Under the pieces are notes generated by a model. The model worked only from the letters and a program-made list of their open reading frames with translations. It had not been told where the DNA came from and did not search any database. Shown one piece after another: positions 11,422 to 20,828 of a stretch of 64,000 nt of DNA; position 1 is the stretch's first letter, and each line of letters starts with the position of its first letter. Position numbers and translations under genes: made by a program. The stretch spans positions 124,001 to 188,000 of the forward strand of contig JADZCR010000005.1 in assembly GCA_020851465.1 (NCBI GenBank), written 5' to 3'. Source of the DNA: Phycisphaeraceae bacterium. Its GTDB lineage: Bacteria; Planctomycetota; Phycisphaerae; Phycisphaerales; Phycisphaeraceae.

Positions 11422-12764
11422 ACCTCGTCTTTTTGAGGCATTGCGCCAAGCTCGCCGATGTTTACGAGATGCTTTGCCAACCCTCATGGTTACATCGGGC
11501 TTCTATCGCTGCGCTCATTTTGGCTGTCGCTCTGCTGGCTGGTTGTCAGCAGAAACCAGCGGGTGGAGTGGGTACTACGATGGGGCCACCCGCTCGGACG
11601 ATTCGCACCGAGCCGATCGTTCGCATTCGTGTGATTACCGGTACGAGTCGCATCGAAGTTGATGGTGGCTCAGGCCTGCGCATCGGGCCGCTCGGCGGTG
11701 CGGGGCGTGACTTCCCATCACAGGTGAGGATCTGGAAACAAGCTGATGCGTGGATGATTTCGCCGTCAGGCGGTCGCGGCGGACAAACGGTTTCCTGGCC
11801 GCTGCCTGCCTTGCAGATCGAATCCGCTTCCTATGCCAGTGTGCGGATTGACGGCATTGCGTATCCCAAAAAGATCGTGCTCCAGACCGCGCTGCAGGAC
11901 ACAGGCACCGGTCGATTTGATGCGATTAACCATACGACGCTCGATGACTATCTGCCGGGTGTTCTCGACAAAGAGCTATTCCCTAAATGGAATCCGACGG
12001 CCTATCGAGCGCAGGCGATTGCTGCCCGGTCTTACGCGCTTTTCTCCTGCGCTAAAAATGCAGCCCGACATTACGACCTCGAATCCACACAGGCCAGCCA
12101 GGCTTATGCCGGCTCAGTCAGCAACGTCAAAGCACTTGAGGCGGTCAGCGACACGCGAGGTCTGGTGTTGACCTACGACGGCTTGGTTCTTCCCGCGTAC
12201 TACTCGAGTACGACCGGCGGCACCGGTCAGGATGCTGCTATCGCATTTGCCGACGGCGCTGATATTCCACCGCTGCGCGGTAAAGTGCAAGGCGGTTGGG
12301 ACGCGGCAGCCACCTACTATCGCTGGGGGCCGATCAATCGCCTTCGGACGGAAACCGCACGGCGCATCGCGGCTTGGGGTGCAGCCAATGGAAACGCGGT
12401 CGCTTCGCTGCGCGACTTGAGTGCAATCGAGATATCCCGAACCAACGCGATTGGCAGACCTGCTGAGTTCAGACTCACCGATACAAGCGGCCGTCACTAT
12501 ATTCTCAAGCCGGAACAATTTCGCTTTGCTTGTAATCAGGATGCACCGGGTACGCGGTCACTCTCGGAATCCGAAAAACTGCGCAGCAGCCATGTTCAGG
12601 TGCGCGTGGTCGGCAGTTGGGTGCAATTCTGGGACGGACATGGCTACGGTCACGGCGTGGGGATGTCGCAGTGGGGGGCACAAGCCATGGCGGAAAAGGG
12701 GTACACGTACCAGGCGATCCTGGCGTTCTACTACCCCGGAGCAAAGCTGGAACGCCTTTATTAA
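11418..12764 (+). CDS. SpoIID/LytB-domain lipoprotein
   Basis: SpoIID is a peptidoglycan lytic transglycosylase of sporulating Firmicutes; homologues also occur in non-sporulators. This 448-residue protein has the family core in order: 'LDDYLPGVLDKEL' with the presumed catalytic Glu, 'AYRAQAIAARSYAL', 'YYSSTTGG' and a C-terminal 'GHGYGHGVGMSQWGA' followed by a Tyr/Pro segment. A lipoprotein signal precedes it, with 'LLAGC' as lipobox. Two starts are possible: ATG 11418, overlapping the upstream stop as ATGA, and ATG 11469, which gives a more normal 26-residue lipoprotein signal. Likely anchored to a membrane facing the periplasm and acting on glycan strands. Confidence 0.88.
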   Translation: MNLVFLRHCAKLADVYEMLCQPSWLHRASIAALILAVALLAGCQQKPAGGVGTTMGPPARTIRTEPIVRIRVITGTSRIEVDGGSGLRIGPLGGAGRDFPSQVRIWKQADAWMISPSGGRGGQTVSWPLPALQIESASYASVRIDGIAYPKKIVLQTALQDTGTGRFDAINHTTLDDYLPGVLDKELFPKWNPTAYRAQAIAARSYALFSCAKNAARHYDLESTQASQAYAGSVSNVKALEAVSDTRGLVLTYDGLVLPAYYSSTTGGTGQDAAIAFADGADIPPLRGKVQGGWDAAATYYRWGPINRLRTETARRIAAWGAANGNAVASLRDLSAIEISRTNAIGRPAEFRLTDTSGRHYILKPEQFRFACNQDAPGTRSLSESEKLRSSHVQVRVVGSWVQFWDGHGYGHGVGMSQWGAQAMAEKGYTYQAILAFYYPGAKLERLY

Positions 12765-12812
12765 CGCACGGCACTCAATTCATCTGCTAACCAATGAGAC
12801 GCCAGCGTTGAA

Positions 12813-13916
12813 TCAACGGTCCAGTTCACCCTCAGCTAATCCCGTCGGTAATGCCTTCGGGCGTTCATACTTCGCCTGGAGTTCCACCGCTTTGCCCGTT
12901 TGGCCGGCATCAATAAACGCCTGCATGATGTCGAGTACGGCATATGCCTGCTCGCCGCTGGCGCGAGCTATGCGGCCGCTGCGAATGGAGTACGCCAGGT
13001 CGGCTGCGCCGACGCTGCGGCCGTAACCGGCGCGGTGCGTCAGAGGTACTTCCGTGTATTCCTTCTGGCCGAGTTTCATGAGTTTTACGACGCCATCAAA
13101 ATGGTTGGGGTCAGGGACCGCGAGCGTACCCTCGGTGCCGAAGATCGTGATCGGCGAGGGGTATTGCGCTCCGATCACGGCGAAGCTCATAATCACCGTT
13201 GCTAGGCAGCCGTTGTGAAACTCGATGGTTCCGGCGAGGTGGTCGGGGGTTTCCACTTTGATCTTCTGCCCTCGTTTGGGTTCGCTCCCGATGGTGCGCT
13301 CAGGGATGGCGATCGAGGTGAGGGCTGCCACTCGCTTGGCAGGCCCCAGCAACTGAAGCAGATCGGTGATGTAGTAGGGGCCCATGTCGAACATGGGGCC
13401 GCCGCCATTTTTATAAAAGAACTCCGGATCGGGGTGCCAGCCTTCGTGACCACGGCACATCATGTAAGCGGTCGCGGCCACGGGCCGACCGATCGCGCCA
13501 TCGTCGATGAGTTTTCGCGCGGTCTGATGTGCCGCACCGAGAAACGTATCCGGTGCCCCGCCGGTCAAGAGCTTTTTCGCCGCCGCAGCGGTAAGAACCT
13601 GTCGGCCTTCATCCCGTGTCACCGCGAACGGCTTTTCGTTGAGGACGTGTTTACCCGCCTCGATGGCCCGCAGCGCGATCGGACCGTGTGCCTGAGGAAC
13701 CGTCAGATTGATAACCAACTCGATGTCGGAGTCACGAAGCAGCTCGTCCACACTGACGGCCTTGGGAATGTTGTGTTCCTTGGCCCGTTCGCGGGCACGT
13801 GACAGATCAAGATCCGCCAGAGTGGTGATCTCAAGGATCGGGAACTTTTTCGCGTTGATGAGATAGTTCCCGCTGATGTTGCCGCAACCGATGATGCCTG
13901 TTTTGACCTTATTCAT
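12813..13916 (-). CDS. Gfo/Idh/MocA-family oxidoreductase
   Basis: The 367-residue protein begins with a Rossmann NAD(P)-binding motif 'GIIGCGNIS' (residues 8-16) and has the family hallmark 'NEKPFA' near residue 93. The substrate-binding C-terminal half includes 'MFDMGPYYITDLLQLLGP'. These enzymes oxidise or reduce sugars, inositols and related polyols; the specific substrate cannot be read from the sequence. It is monocistronic and convergent with the SpoIID gene. Such oxidoreductases are highly expanded in planctomycetes. No clear Shine-Dalgarno sequence precedes the ATG. Confidence 0.92.
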   Translation of the reverse strand: MNKVKTGIIGCGNISGNYLINAKKFPILEITTLADLDLSRARERAKEHNIPKAVSVDELLRDSDIELVINLTVPQAHGPIALRAIEAGKHVLNEKPFAVTRDEGRQVLTAAAAKKLLTGGAPDTFLGAAHQTARKLIDDGAIGRPVAATAYMMCRGHEGWHPDPEFFYKNGGGPMFDMGPYYITDLLQLLGPAKRVAALTSIAIPERTIGSEPKRGQKIKVETPDHLAGTIEFHNGCLATVIMSFAVIGAQYPSPITIFGTEGTLAVPDPNHFDGVVKLMKLGQKEYTEVPLTHRAGYGRSVGAADLAYSIRSGRIARASGEQAYAVLDIMQAFIDAGQTGKAVELQAKYERPKALPTGLAEGELDR

Positions 13917-14080
13917 GGTGGGAAGTGTAGCGATAAATAGTTGGTAATCGAGTCGTATGCCGCAGCGTGCAGGGAATCAGCGGAGATTAGCGGAGGCGAT
14001 CTGCAACAGTAGCCGTGGAAGGCTCGATTAACTCCTTCACGTCAATTGAAAACGCGAGGGTCGCAGGATGGATCAGGGTT

Positions 14081-14887
14081 TCACGGCGATGACCGCCGAA
14101 CGACACGCGGAGCCCGTGAGACCGGGCCGTCGCCGTTATTTCGCGCGGGATGTTTGGGCGAGACACCTGTGCGTGTGCCCTCGGCAGTTTTGGCGGCTGC
14201 CTTGGGTGACATCGCGGGTACCGGTGGGCCGAGCCAGCACTGGCTGCTGTAACACTTGCTCACGAGTTCGACCGCTTCCTCCGCGCTGTCCACCACGGAG
14301 AAGATCGCCAGGTCTTTGGATGAGATGGTATTGAACTTATTGAGCAGGGTGCCCTTGATCCAGTCGAGCAGACCGTCCCAGTAGTCGTGGCCGACACAGA
14401 TGACGGGGAACGGCTCGATCTTCAGAGTCTGGATCAAGGTAAGCGACTCGAAAAATTCGTCGAGCGTGCCGTAACCTCCGGGGAAGCAGATAAAAGCCGT
14501 GGCGTATTTCACGAACATGACTTTACGGACGAAAAAGTAACGAAACGTCAAACTGTGAGTCAGGTAGGGATTGGGCCTTTGTTCCATCGGAAGCGTGATG
14601 TTGCATCCGATGGAATGTCCCTTGGCTTCAAAGGCTCCCTTGTTCGCCGCCTCCATAATGCCCGGCCCGCCGCCGGTGATTACCGCAAAATGATTTTCGA
14701 CTAGCAGCTTGCCGCATTCGACGGCCTTCTCGTAGTAAAGCTCCCCCGGATGGTTGCGTGCCGAACCGAAGACAGTCACCGCGGGGCCGACTTCTTCGAG
14801 GACTTCAAAGCCTTCGACAAACTCCGAGATGATGCGGAACAAACGCCACGTTTCACGGCTCAGATCAAGGTCTTTATCAATAGGCAT
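14081..14887 (-). CDS. LOG-family (TIGR00730) Rossmann-fold protein
   Basis: The family signatures 'GGGPGIMEAANKGA' (about residues 85-98) and 'PGGYGTLDE' (about 150-158) are intact. These form the nucleotide-binding and catalytic site of cytokinin-riboside-monophosphate phosphoribohydrolases, which release a free base from a nucleoside 5'-monophosphate. Bacterial members commonly hydrolyse AMP-type substrates. The ATG at 14887 gives 268 residues; the extension to 14926 would use a TTG. A Pro/Ala/Arg-rich tail of about 50 residues after the Rossmann domain is unusual and probably disordered. A second, longer LOG protein lies at 36945. Confidence 0.88.
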   Translation of the reverse strand: MPIDKDLDLSRETWRLFRIISEFVEGFEVLEEVGPAVTVFGSARNHPGELYYEKAVECGKLLVENHFAVITGGGPGIMEAANKGAFEAKGHSIGCNITLPMEQRPNPYLTHSLTFRYFFVRKVMFVKYATAFICFPGGYGTLDEFFESLTLIQTLKIEPFPVICVGHDYWDGLLDWIKGTLLNKFNTISSKDLAIFSVVDSAEEAVELVSKCYSSQCWLGPPVPAMSPKAAAKTAEGTRTGVSPKHPARNNGDGPVSRAPRVVRRSSP

Positions 14888-14948
14888 GTGGGAATTATCG
14901 GTAAAGAGGTGTAATTCTCCAAGCAACTATCGCAGCAGCCAGGTGGGG

Positions 14949-15425
14949 TCACAGCTCAGCGTCAGCCAGACTTCTTGTCACCAGGTAAGGTCGATCCGCG
15001 GATGAAGCGCGCACAAAGCGCAGCCGATCGTACATCGTCAGATGATCCGGACAACCCCATCCAGCTGTGCTGCGGATGCGCAGACATTTTTCCTGTGCGG
15101 CTACAGCCTGAGCACGGCGAATCAGACGCCCGGCCAGCCCTCGGCCACGATGTTCGGCTTTAACGATCAGTTGGCGGATCGATGCAACTTTTTGTGCGGG
15201 TCGCCCTTCCGTCGTTTGACGAGAGTTTTGCGCATCGTCTTCAATCAGCAGCAGAATCGCTCCGCCTACATCGCCAGTATCCGTCATTGCAGCGATAATC
15301 CGCGTGATGCTCATTGCATCCTTCCACAGGTCGCTCACTTCGCTTCCCAGAAGGGCATTCGCCCATGCGGGGAGCGGGTCTTCCTGGCGATACTCGCGGA
15401 TGTCGTAGGAGGGCACTGGTGCCAT
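14949..15425 (-). CDS. GNAT-family N-acetyltransferase
   Basis: This 158-residue protein has the acetyl-CoA binding motif A 'VKAEHRGRGLAGRLIRRA' (about residues 90-107), the R/Q-x-x-G-x-G/A signature of GNAT enzymes. A 'MYDRLRF' motif near the end corresponds to the usual 'YexlGF'. The acceptor substrate is unknown. It lies 61 bases upstream of the LOG gene in the same direction and 34 bases after the U32 peptidase, so the minus-strand genes may form a long operon. Confidence 0.8.
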   Translation of the reverse strand: MAPVPSYDIREYRQEDPLPAWANALLGSEVSDLWKDAMSITRIIAAMTDTGDVGGAILLLIEDDAQNSRQTTEGRPAQKVASIRQLIVKAEHRGRGLAGRLIRRAQAVAAQEKCLRIRSTAGWGCPDHLTMYDRLRFVRASSADRPYLVTRSLADAEL

Positions 15426-15459
15426 GCTCAATTTTAGCCTCAGAGATCGGTAAGTCGCC

Positions 15460-18129
15460 CTAAAACTTCAAAGTTCCCGCGGAAACTCCGAGCTGGCTCA
15501 ACACGCGGAGTTGTCGCCTCGCTTGTGCAGGTCTGGCTCTGCCTGCGATGAGTTGCGAGTACTGATCCAGCAGCATTTTTGTTTCGGTTTCATTATCACG
15601 CAGCAGTTCAATGCGGAAATGCCTCAACCCCAGTTCACGCATTTGGGGAACGTAGTCGGCAGCACTCTGCGCCTGGCCGTTGTACACGGTGTTGCGGCAA
15701 CCCACATCCGCTACCAGTGGGTGCGCCAGCCCGACTCGATCACGCAGGTCAACCCTGTGTGCATCACACGGCCTGCCGCAGGTGCGATGATCCGTGCCGT
15801 TTGAGAGCGTATGTGAAAAGACGCAGTGTTCCATATGAAACATAGGCATGTGCTGGTGGATGACAGCCTCGAAACGCGCAGAGGAAAACCGTGAAAACAT
15901 TGCTGCCATCTGAGACCAGTTGAGATCGTAGCTTGGCACCATGCGCACAGCCCCCGCCTCGGTGATGATCGCGGCGGTGAGTTCATTGGCGATGTTCAGC
16001 GAATAGTCCACCACCAGCGGCAGATGGGCGAAGTGGTCATGAAAATATGAAAGGCCCGCCAGATTCCGCACCAGTACCGCATCCGGATTGCATCGACCGA
16101 TCTGTTGTAACAACCCTTCCTCTCCCGGCTTCTGAATGCGTGTGGTTGCCAGACCAATGGGTATGCCTGCTTCATGAGCGTGAGGAACGAGTTCCTTGTA
16201 GCGGCGGATATCTTCAAGCTCACAATAAATCATGGCCGGTCGTGCAAGACCATCCGGAGGCCGCCACGATAGTGCTGCTTCAAACTGCTCCAACGTGCGA
16301 GCCAGAACGTAGAGAGCGGCTGAAGATTGCTGCGTATCCTCCACCAGTTCAGGATTGGAAATGGAGTCCGCGCTACGATGCGACACGGCAGTATCGTTGG
16401 ATGCGTGCGGGGCTTTCTGTTGTTTATTCGTGATCTTGCTTACGCAAGCGGAGAGGGCGGCGGATCGCAGGCGATCCAGTGCGTCAGCGGATACGACATC
16501 ATGTCGCGCACGGTTCGTGCGCATTCGCAGCAGTTCATCCACTATCTGCCGTCGTAAATCGTTGAGCACACTTTTAGGAACCATTGCGCCATCGCTGGAC
16601 AATTCGACCTGCCCCAGCTCAAACGGCGTATCTCCCAATCGACCAAACTGTTCCCGGATCATCTCGGTGGTCACGGGATGTTTCTGCGCTTTTTGCAATG
16701 GACCATCCCACGTCGCTGTTGCACGAAGGTCGTCGCCTTGAGCAATGATGCGAAGTGCTCCACCAGTTGGGGCGTCAACGGCAATCGTCAACCGAACTCG
16801 GTGGGCGACATTTTCGCGCGAGTAACTTTGTTCGAGCCGCCTTTTCAATGCAGGATCGTCGGTTTTCCAGACCAGGCTGCCCAGCTCAATACCCGCGAGA
16901 TTGGCATCTCCGTGTCCGAGCACTATCTCGATTTGATCTTTGCCGCGTGACCTGACTTCAAACACCCGTCCGCCTTGTTCGTCCTGCTCAGGATGCCCCT
17001 GGTCGAAGACGATCCCGTCGCCCGGCTTAAGGGGGGTTATGGAAGCGGGAGGATGGCGTGAAGCTGTCGAGGCGGATGCGAGATATGCGCTCTTATCGTG
17101 TGTTGCCCGCAAGGCGTTGTTTGTGATTTCGATAATCACTCCGCGATCGGTTCGTTCGATCACGGTTCCAATATTCACGCCACGACTTTTGGGGAAGCGG
17201 GCGGGTACCAGTTCCTGATGGTTGACTCCGTCAAGAAACCCGTGTGAAAACCCGCGTGAGTAGCTTTGTTGCAGATCGAGCTTCCGCTGTGCGGAGAGGT
17301 GGAAATCCTGCCGGGTAATCGCAGCATCCAGAGCGGATCGATACGTCTGGGTTGTTACAGCGACGTAATGTGCGCTTTTGAGCCGCCCCTCAATTTTGAA
17401 ACTGCACACGCCCAGATTGGCCAGGTCAGCAACAAGGTCGTATGCCGCCAGATCGAGCGGGCTTAACAGATATGCCTTATCGCCAAGGTCTTTCATGCGG
17501 CCATCGACGATCAGGTCGTATGGAAGTCGGCAGGCCTGGGCGCACTGGCCGCGATTGGCACTCCGCCCGCCGATTGACTCGCTGGTCAGACATTGCCCGC
17601 TGTATGACACGCAGAGCGCACCGTGGATGAAGACTTCGACCGGCAAATTTGCTTCGCGCACGATGCGGCCGATCTCGGTGGCGGAAAGCTCTCGTGCGAG
17701 GATGACCCGATCGACGCCCAGACGTTGGACGAAATCGATGCCGCGCGGCTCGGTGAGCGTCATCTGCGTCGAACCGTGGATCGGCAGTGTCGGAGCCAGT
17801 GCGCGGATCAACCGTGCCAGACCCAGGTCTTGAACGATCACCGCATCCACGCCGGCTTCGGCGATGGACGTGATCAATCGCACAGCTTCAGGCAGTTCAT
17901 CCGAAAAAATCAGCGTGTTGAAGGTGACATATCCGCGGACATTATGGTTGTGCAGGTATTCCATAACCTGCGGTAACTGGTCCGCAGCGAAGTTTGTCGC
18001 TCGATGCCGAGCATTAAACGCACTCAACCCGAAATAGACGGCATCGGCTCCGTTGGCGACGGCGGCGCGCATTGCTTCTTCATCGCCCGCTGGGGCGAGA
18101 AGCTCAGGTTTCGCAGGCATGACCGCCAT
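15460..18129 (-). CDS. Peptidase U32 family protein (long, RlhA-like)
   Basis: The N-terminal 300 residues follow the U32 core closely: 'ELLAPAGDEEAMRAAVANGADAVYFGL'-type start, 'HGSTQMT', 'EVFIHGALC', and the cysteine-rich 'SGQCLTS...NRGQCAQACR' typical of the family, then 'KIEGRLKSAHYVA'. A middle domain and a second barrel-like region with cysteines around 790-820 bring it to 889 residues, comparable with long U32 proteins carrying DUF3656. E. coli RlhA, a long member, is needed for 5-hydroxycytidine at 23S rRNA position 2501. Others are called collagenases on weak evidence, so an RNA-hydroxylation role is the better guess. An alternative ATG lies at 18120. Confidence 0.85.
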   Translation of the reverse strand: MAVMPAKPELLAPAGDEEAMRAAVANGADAVYFGLSAFNARHRATNFAADQLPQVMEYLHNHNVRGYVTFNTLIFSDELPEAVRLITSIAEAGVDAVIVQDLGLARLIRALAPTLPIHGSTQMTLTEPRGIDFVQRLGVDRVILARELSATEIGRIVREANLPVEVFIHGALCVSYSGQCLTSESIGGRSANRGQCAQACRLPYDLIVDGRMKDLGDKAYLLSPLDLAAYDLVADLANLGVCSFKIEGRLKSAHYVAVTTQTYRSALDAAITRQDFHLSAQRKLDLQQSYSRGFSHGFLDGVNHQELVPARFPKSRGVNIGTVIERTDRGVIIEITNNALRATHDKSAYLASASTASRHPPASITPLKPGDGIVFDQGHPEQDEQGGRVFEVRSRGKDQIEIVLGHGDANLAGIELGSLVWKTDDPALKRRLEQSYSRENVAHRVRLTIAVDAPTGGALRIIAQGDDLRATATWDGPLQKAQKHPVTTEMIREQFGRLGDTPFELGQVELSSDGAMVPKSVLNDLRRQIVDELLRMRTNRARHDVVSADALDRLRSAALSACVSKITNKQQKAPHASNDTAVSHRSADSISNPELVEDTQQSSAALYVLARTLEQFEAALSWRPPDGLARPAMIYCELEDIRRYKELVPHAHEAGIPIGLATTRIQKPGEEGLLQQIGRCNPDAVLVRNLAGLSYFHDHFAHLPLVVDYSLNIANELTAAIITEAGAVRMVPSYDLNWSQMAAMFSRFSSARFEAVIHQHMPMFHMEHCVFSHTLSNGTDHRTCGRPCDAHRVDLRDRVGLAHPLVADVGCRNTVYNGQAQSAADYVPQMRELGLRHFRIELLRDNETETKMLLDQYSQLIAGRARPAQARRQLRVLSQLGVSAGTLKF

Positions 18130-18235
18130 AGCAATAGTGTAGGTTGGATCGCCGAAGGCGCGATCACTCGCTTACCTCAATGTCGTAGCTCCGCATCGGT
18201 CGGGGTTGTTCGATCAGTGGTGCGATCAGCGGCGG

Positions 18236-18271
18236 AAAAGAAAAAGGCGACGATACTTGCGTACCATCGCC
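18236..18271 (-). terminator. Rho-independent terminator of the HDOD gene
   Basis: On the minus strand an 11-bp stem (two G-T wobbles, 4-base loop) between 18246 and 18271 is followed by TTTTTCTTTT. It lies about 80 bases past the HDOD stop and before the U32 gene. It separates the two transcripts, implying that U32 has its own promoter in 18130-18235. Confidence 0.7.
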
Positions 18272-18349
18272 CGGAGGGAAAAGAGAGACGCCTGTGTGAT
18301 CCGGCCGGAGGTTAGCCCGGCTTCACCCCGCCAAACCGGTCTGAAATAC

Positions 18350-19309
18350 TCAGACCGAATCGGATAACAGGGTGGCAGCATCCTTTACTGCGCTGGGTAG
18401 CGCCTTAGACATTTCTTCGACATGCGTTGTTGTGAGATTAAGAGCAGCCAGCAAATCCGTTGGGATTTGGTCCGTTTCTACCGTTCGGGTAAACCCAAGA
18501 GCCAGCTTGGCAGCAACGATGTCCGCCACGTGCACCAGGCCGGTGAGTGTTCTGCTGCTTTCAATCACATCCATCGGATGATGATGGAAACCGGTGACGT
18601 AAGAGAACGAAAGCGGGAACTTCCACGCTTTGCAGAGTGCTGCGCCGAACTGTTCGTGCGTGGCACCGAGCGTTGCGGTTTCCGCTGCGCGAAGTGTCAG
18701 GCCGGGTGTGGTATCGAGTTTCTCAATCGCCTCGACGAACTTCTGCCGGCGGGCCTGCATCTCCACCATGATGCCCAGGTCGTGAATCAGGCCGGCGAGA
18801 AAAGCTTCATCAGGCAAGCCCAGGCCGACCTTTTCCGCCAGCAGCCGCGTGCCGGTGCCGACAGCGATGGAATGGTTCCATAGATCGCGGGCGTTGAAGT
18901 TCGGGCAGATCTGGCCGCCACGAAACAATTTGGCGAGGCTGGCAGCAATGGCGATATTTTTGACGGCATTCAGACCCAGAAGAACGATCGCCCGATTGAT
19001 CGAGCCGATCTGTCCCGGCAGGCCGTAGAACGCGGAGTTCACGACCTTGAGAATACGGGCACCCAGGGCCGGATCGTTGGTGATGATTTTGTTGAGATCT
19101 TGAGCGGTGGAGTCAGGGTCTTCGACCAGCTTGATGATCTTGAGTGTGACCTCAGGCAGTGTCGCGATGTGACTAATTTCTTTCACCGCGGTCTGGACCA
19201 CCGGGTCAGCGGTGTTCGCCGCGGGAGTCCCCGTCACGCGCGGAGGCACAGCCCCAGCACTGCGAGGTGCGGCGGAGTTCAGACGATTATTTGTTGCGGC
19301 CTGGCTCAT
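18350..19309 (-). CDS. HDOD-domain signalling protein
   Basis: A 40-residue Ala/Pro/Asn-rich N terminus is followed by an HDOD domain (about 45-245), recognised by 'LPEVTLKIIKLVEDPDSTAQDLNKIITNDPALGARILKVVNS'-like and 'INRAIVLLGLNAVKNIA'. HDOD is an HD-related fold, usually without the full metal-binding set, found in regulators of the cell cycle, motility and stress. A start with GAGGAGG about 10 bases upstream is convincing. No attached receiver, GGDEF or EAL domain is present, so its input and output partners are unknown. Confidence 0.88.
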   Translation of the reverse strand: MSQAATNNRLNSAAPRSAGAVPPRVTGTPAANTADPVVQTAVKEISHIATLPEVTLKIIKLVEDPDSTAQDLNKIITNDPALGARILKVVNSAFYGLPGQIGSINRAIVLLGLNAVKNIAIAASLAKLFRGGQICPNFNARDLWNHSIAVGTGTRLLAEKVGLGLPDEAFLAGLIHDLGIMVEMQARRQKFVEAIEKLDTTPGLTLRAAETATLGATHEQFGAALCKAWKFPLSFSYVTGFHHHPMDVIESSRTLTGLVHVADIVAAKLALGFTRTVETDQIPTDLLAALNLTTTHVEEMSKALPSAVKDAATLLSDSV

Positions 19310-19486
19310 CTTGCTCTGCCTCCTCGATCAGGTGAGAACGATCTCCATGCATGTATCGACCGCCGATCAGTTCCACTTAATGGTCTGTTGTCGGAGGAAA
19401 CACGAATCAAACCAGCAGAGCCGCACGATCGGTAAATCTTGTAGTCAAGGCGTTGGAAGCCATCGACAACCGCCTATCATGTGTGC

Positions 19487-19768
19487 ATGGTGCGTGTTTT
19501 CATCCAAGGACCATTGCAGTGGGGAGATGCCGCAGTACGAGCTGCTAAACCGCTTTCGTTTCCGGCGAAACTGGCGATTGCGGTAGCTCTTGCGATCCTG
19601 CTGGTGCCTGCTATTGCGTTGGTGCTGGTTGCGATGGCCGTAGCGGTTGTAGTGTTTGCGTTATTTTTGGCTGTCATGCTGGCGCGGGCGATGCTGCGCA
19701 GTGTGTTCTCGTTGTTTTCGGGTTCACGCGATGATGGAAGGCGGAATGTACGGGTGATCCAGCGCTGA
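19487..19768 (+). CDS. Small hydrophobic membrane protein (hypothetical)
   Basis: This 93-residue reading frame encodes two closely spaced hydrophobic segments (about 30-50 and 52-70), Ala/Val/Leu-rich, followed by a basic Arg-rich tail. It would be an inner-membrane protein with positive cytoplasmic ends. No homologue is recognised and no clear ribosome-binding site precedes the ATG. It fills the space between a divergent HDOD gene and the prenyl synthase. The long hydrophobic run favours a real gene, with moderate certainty. Confidence 0.5.
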   Translation: MVRVFIQGPLQWGDAAVRAAKPLSFPAKLAIAVALAILLVPAIALVLVAMAVAVVVFALFLAVMLARAMLRSVFSLFSGSRDDGRRNVRVIQR

Positions 19769-19872
19769 GTCGCCCTTACGGGCCAGGCGTTGTCATCGCC
19801 TGTTCATTGCACGAACACGGATGTCAGCAGTTGTTCACGATAAATGAATGATCTGCTTATAATTTTCCCCTC

Positions 19873-20763
19873 ATGGCTGAAACCACCGCTCAATTTGATC
19901 TTGCCTCGATAACCCAGCCCGCTGCTTTGGTTGAGGCGTATGCATCCGACTTCATTGACCGCCGCTCACTGCCGCGCAATCTCCGAGAGGCGATCCGCTA
20001 TTCATTTTTCGGTCCCGGTAAAAGGTTGCGGCCGATTCTGGTTATCCGCGCGTGCGAAGCAGTGGGAGGGCAGGCGCAGGATGCGTTGGCACCCGCCGCT
20101 GCGATCGAGTTAATTCATTGCTTCAGTCTCGTTCACGACGATCTGCCCGCCATGGACGACGACGATCTGCGCCGTGGACGGCCGACGCTGCACAAACAAA
20201 CCAATGAAGCAATGGCGATACTCGCCGGTGACGCCATGATGGGACTGGCGTTTGAGTTAGTCGCCACTCGTCTGTCCGGCCGGCTTGCCGGTGATGTGGC
20301 GCGGGAGTTGGCGGAATGCACCAATGACATGATCGCCGGCCAGGTTTATGACACGCTTCCCGACTTTGACTCGTCGGTCGCGTCGATGGATCGCCTGCGT
20401 ACGATCCATCGCAATAAGACCGGGGCTTTGATTCGCGGTTCATGCCGCATGGGTGCTCTGTGCGGCGGGGCAACTACGGATCAGCTTTCCGACATCACAC
20501 GTCACGCTGAGGCGATCGGACTGATGTTTCAGGTGGTGGATGATCTGCTCGATGTCACACAGACCACGGAACACCTTGGCAAAGCCGCAAATAAAGATGC
20601 AGATAAGGGCAAACTGACATACCCCGGACTCATCGGAATCGAAAAAAGTCGTGCTGAGATTGCACGGCTTCGTACCGAGGCCCACGACGCTTTGCGGAGT
20701 TTTGGCGAAAAGGCTGAGCCGTTGCGAGTTCTCTGCGATTACATGGCTGTGCGATCGAAGTAA
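19873..20763 (+). CDS. ispA: Polyprenyl synthetase (farnesyl/geranylgeranyl diphosphate synthase type)
   Basis: This condenses isopentenyl diphosphate with allylic diphosphates to make C15-C20 prenyl chains for quinones, carotenoids or undecaprenyl precursors. The first aspartate-rich motif DDLPAMD is at residues 89-95, and the second, 'DDLLDVT', near 225. Both bind Mg-diphosphate. 'GKRLRP' near 50 is also conserved. The length of 296 matches IspA-type short-chain synthases. Product length (C15 or C20) cannot be decided by eye. No other isoprenoid gene is nearby. Confidence 0.92.
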   Translation: MAETTAQFDLASITQPAALVEAYASDFIDRRSLPRNLREAIRYSFFGPGKRLRPILVIRACEAVGGQAQDALAPAAAIELIHCFSLVHDDLPAMDDDDLRRGRPTLHKQTNEAMAILAGDAMMGLAFELVATRLSGRLAGDVARELAECTNDMIAGQVYDTLPDFDSSVASMDRLRTIHRNKTGALIRGSCRMGALCGGATTDQLSDITRHAEAIGLMFQVVDDLLDVTQTTEHLGKAANKDADKGKLTYPGLIGIEKSRAEIARLRTEAHDALRSFGEKAEPLRVLCDYMAVRSK

Positions 20764-20828
20764 ACCGTGCGTCGTTACCATTCGGTAACAAATATCCGCA
20801 TCTTGAAAATAGAGTTACGGGATCGTCC

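Noticed and set aside
18337..18357. Perfect 8-bp hairpin across the HDOD stop codon
   Set aside because: There is no T-run after it on the minus strand, and a better terminator exists at 18236-18271.
20774..20789. GTTACC/GGTAAC dyad between ispA and trmD
   Set aside because: A 6-bp stem with no T-run; short enough to occur by chance.
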